A DNA stretch of 64,000 nt from Brachypodium distachyon (taxonomy: Eukaryota > Streptophyta > Magnoliopsida > Poales > Poaceae): the NCBI RefSeq assembly GCF_000005505.3, contig NC_016131.3, positions 32,107,001 to 32,171,000 on the forward strand. The letters run 5' to 3'. The stretch's first letter is position 1. Every line of letters begins with the position of its first letter. Below are positions 62,745-64,000 of the stretch, one piece after another. The translations under genes were made by a program, and so were the position numbers. Under the pieces are notes generated by a model. That model saw only the letters and a list, made by a program, of their open reading frames with translations, was not told the origin of the DNA and did not search any database.

Positions 62745-64000
62745 TCACAAGGGCATGAGGGTGATCCTCTTGAGGAGGCAGAAGTAGGCGAGGAGGCGAT
62801 AGGCGACGGCCATGGCGAGCAGTATCCAGACCTCACGCATACCACCATCGAGGTCGATGGTGTCGAAGGATGGCGAGGACTGCAGCCGCTGGCACCCCGT
62901 CCGGCTCCCACAGTTGTACGTGAGATGGCCATGGTACTGCGCCTTGAGCAGCAGGTTGAAGCCGTAGTGCATGAAGGACACGTACCTGAGCCACCGTATG
63001 AACTTGGGTATGTGCTGCACATAGTACCCTCCGGTGAGCAGGAACAGCATCAGCACCAGCGACGCCATCACCCCCGCCCTCTTCACGCTCAGGATCGCTG
63101 CCCCCAGGAGCTCTCCCGTTCCCTGATAAAAAATTCATTGTCATTGTCATCATCGAAAGGAAGGACAAGTTTGAGAAAAGTTGTGTACCTGGCTGGTGAA
63201 GACGATGAGTAGGGTGGCGAGGAGGGTGAGGAAGAAACATGGGACGGTGCGGCGGAGGTCGGCCATGAAGTAGAGGATGGCCATGAAGAGGACCGGGTAG
63301 ACGATGTGTGGCACAGCGTCACAGAGGGTGCTGCTGGCATAGTAGGCACTGAGCCTGTACATGTCCGCCTTGCGCTCCTTGACCAGGTACAGCTTCTCGA
63401 ACGGGAACACGTACACCGACCCGAACAGCGACGACGACGTCCAGAAGATGCAGATGTAGAAGATGAGCCCCACCTGCACCAACCTGATCATCTGACTTGT
63501 GCCATTGGCGATAGATGGATGGATGCTGGCAAGAAGTAGAAGGAATTGAATTAATTACCTGGTCTCTGAGCTGGGCCTCATTGCCGGTCTTGGACTTCCA
63601 CCAGAGCAGACCAAGCAGGAGGGCGACGCCGACAGCTTGCGCAAGCCGCATCTTATCAAGGTAGTCAGCGGAACGCTCCCGGAATGTCCGCCGCGACAGC
63701 ACCATGAACTGCTGGAACCAGTTGATGCTCCGGTCCTTGCGCATCCGGATCGCCAGCTTCAGCTGCTCCCCTGGCCTCCTCGCCACCCCCCTCACCTCCT
63801 CGCTCGCACTGGCCTTGTACTTGAGCTGGAGGTACGCGATGACCTGGGACCTGAACTCCTGCGGTGCCGGCGATCCCCGGAGCACCTCTGGGACGCTGAT
63901 GTCCTCGAGGTTCCCCGTGGCGAGGTCGAGCAGGAACTCGGCCGGGTTCATCGGGATCTCTGGTGTGAACCCCAGGGTCGCGAAGTGGCTCATGCAGTCT
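62745..64000 (-). CDS. ABCG half-transporter, 3' part (ABCG26-like)
   Basis: This is the C-terminal part of a WBC-type ABC transporter of the plasma membrane; the ATPase domain lies beyond the right edge. Exons on the minus strand: to 63559 (from outside the window), 63473-63189, 63122-62745 (stop TGA 62745-62747). About 368 residues are seen. The linker DCMSHFATLGFTPEIPMNPAEFLLDLATG is followed by a cytosolic stretch and the TM domain: FRERSADYLDKMRLAQ, FYICIFWTSSSLFGSVYVFP, LVKERKADMYRLSAYY, then GTGELLGAAILSVKRAG and LFLLTGGYYVQHIPKFI. An extracellular loop has cysteines (YNCGSRTGCQRL) before the last helix. The FPFEKLYLVKERKADMYRLS region recalls ABCG26 (rice OsABCG15), which exports sporopollenin precursors in the tapetum; this subgroup call is from memory and tentative. 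The frame is intact. Confidence 0.85.

Overview
This window is nuclear DNA from a flowering plant. It is almost certainly a cool-season grass (Pooideae), probably Triticeae or a close relative. The grounds are multi-exon genes with GT..AG introns, GC-rich first exons typical of grasses, many Stowaway MITEs with CTCCCTCC ends, a BARE-1/Angela-type Copia LTR, grass-type Helitron ends, and a DUF6598 remnant (a family known mainly from grasses). There is no operon structure, and nothing bacterial or viral was seen.

Layout. 0-7.4 kb is repeat-derived: tandem direct repeats, two degenerate gag-like retroelement genes pointing toward each other, and an LTR. 7.4-10.2 kb is a cluster of small DNA transposons that reaches to about 220 bp from the next start codon. 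10.38-15.43 kb (+) is a 10-exon gene for the U5 snRNP GTPase Snu114/EFTUD2 (CLO/GFA1 in Arabidopsis), 995 aa. 16.13-25.86 kb (+) is a KNL1-like kinetochore scaffold gene, modelled here with 15 exons (1028 aa); its introns hold a LINE tail, a Stowaway MITE, a 933-bp element with an 8-bp target duplication and a Helitron-like end. 28.5-29.7 kb (+) is a truncated, frameshifted copy of the coatomer beta-subunit gene. It ends near a Stowaway MITE that is split by a 2.3-kb Helitron (29.76-32.08 kb).

34-45.5 kb holds F-box/FBD remnants, two identical tRNA-Leu(AAG) genes in a segmental duplication, a LINE fragment, a broken Harbinger (ALP1-like) transposase, a BARE/Angela solo LTR with another solo LTR nested in it (both with perfect 5-bp target duplications), a DUF6598 pseudogene and a small serine-rich-family gene (-). 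47.4-52.7 kb (-) is a 9-exon C2/GRAM/VASt protein (1070 aa). 53.8-57.9 kb (-) is the 10-exon 26S proteasome ATPase RPT4 (400 aa). 58-62.7 kb is another MITE/Helitron-rich spacer. 62.7-64.0 kb (-) is the 3' part of an ABCG half-transporter that continues past the right edge.

The intact genes are housekeeping genes (splicing, chromosome segregation, protein turnover, membrane-contact/lipid proteins, transport) and are not a functional cluster. I found no convincing new biological system. The most informative material is the layered transposon history, the tRNA/3'UTR segmental duplication and the truncated coatomer paralogue. Exon boundaries were worked out by hand from reading frame, splice consensus and remembered family sequences; no database search was run.
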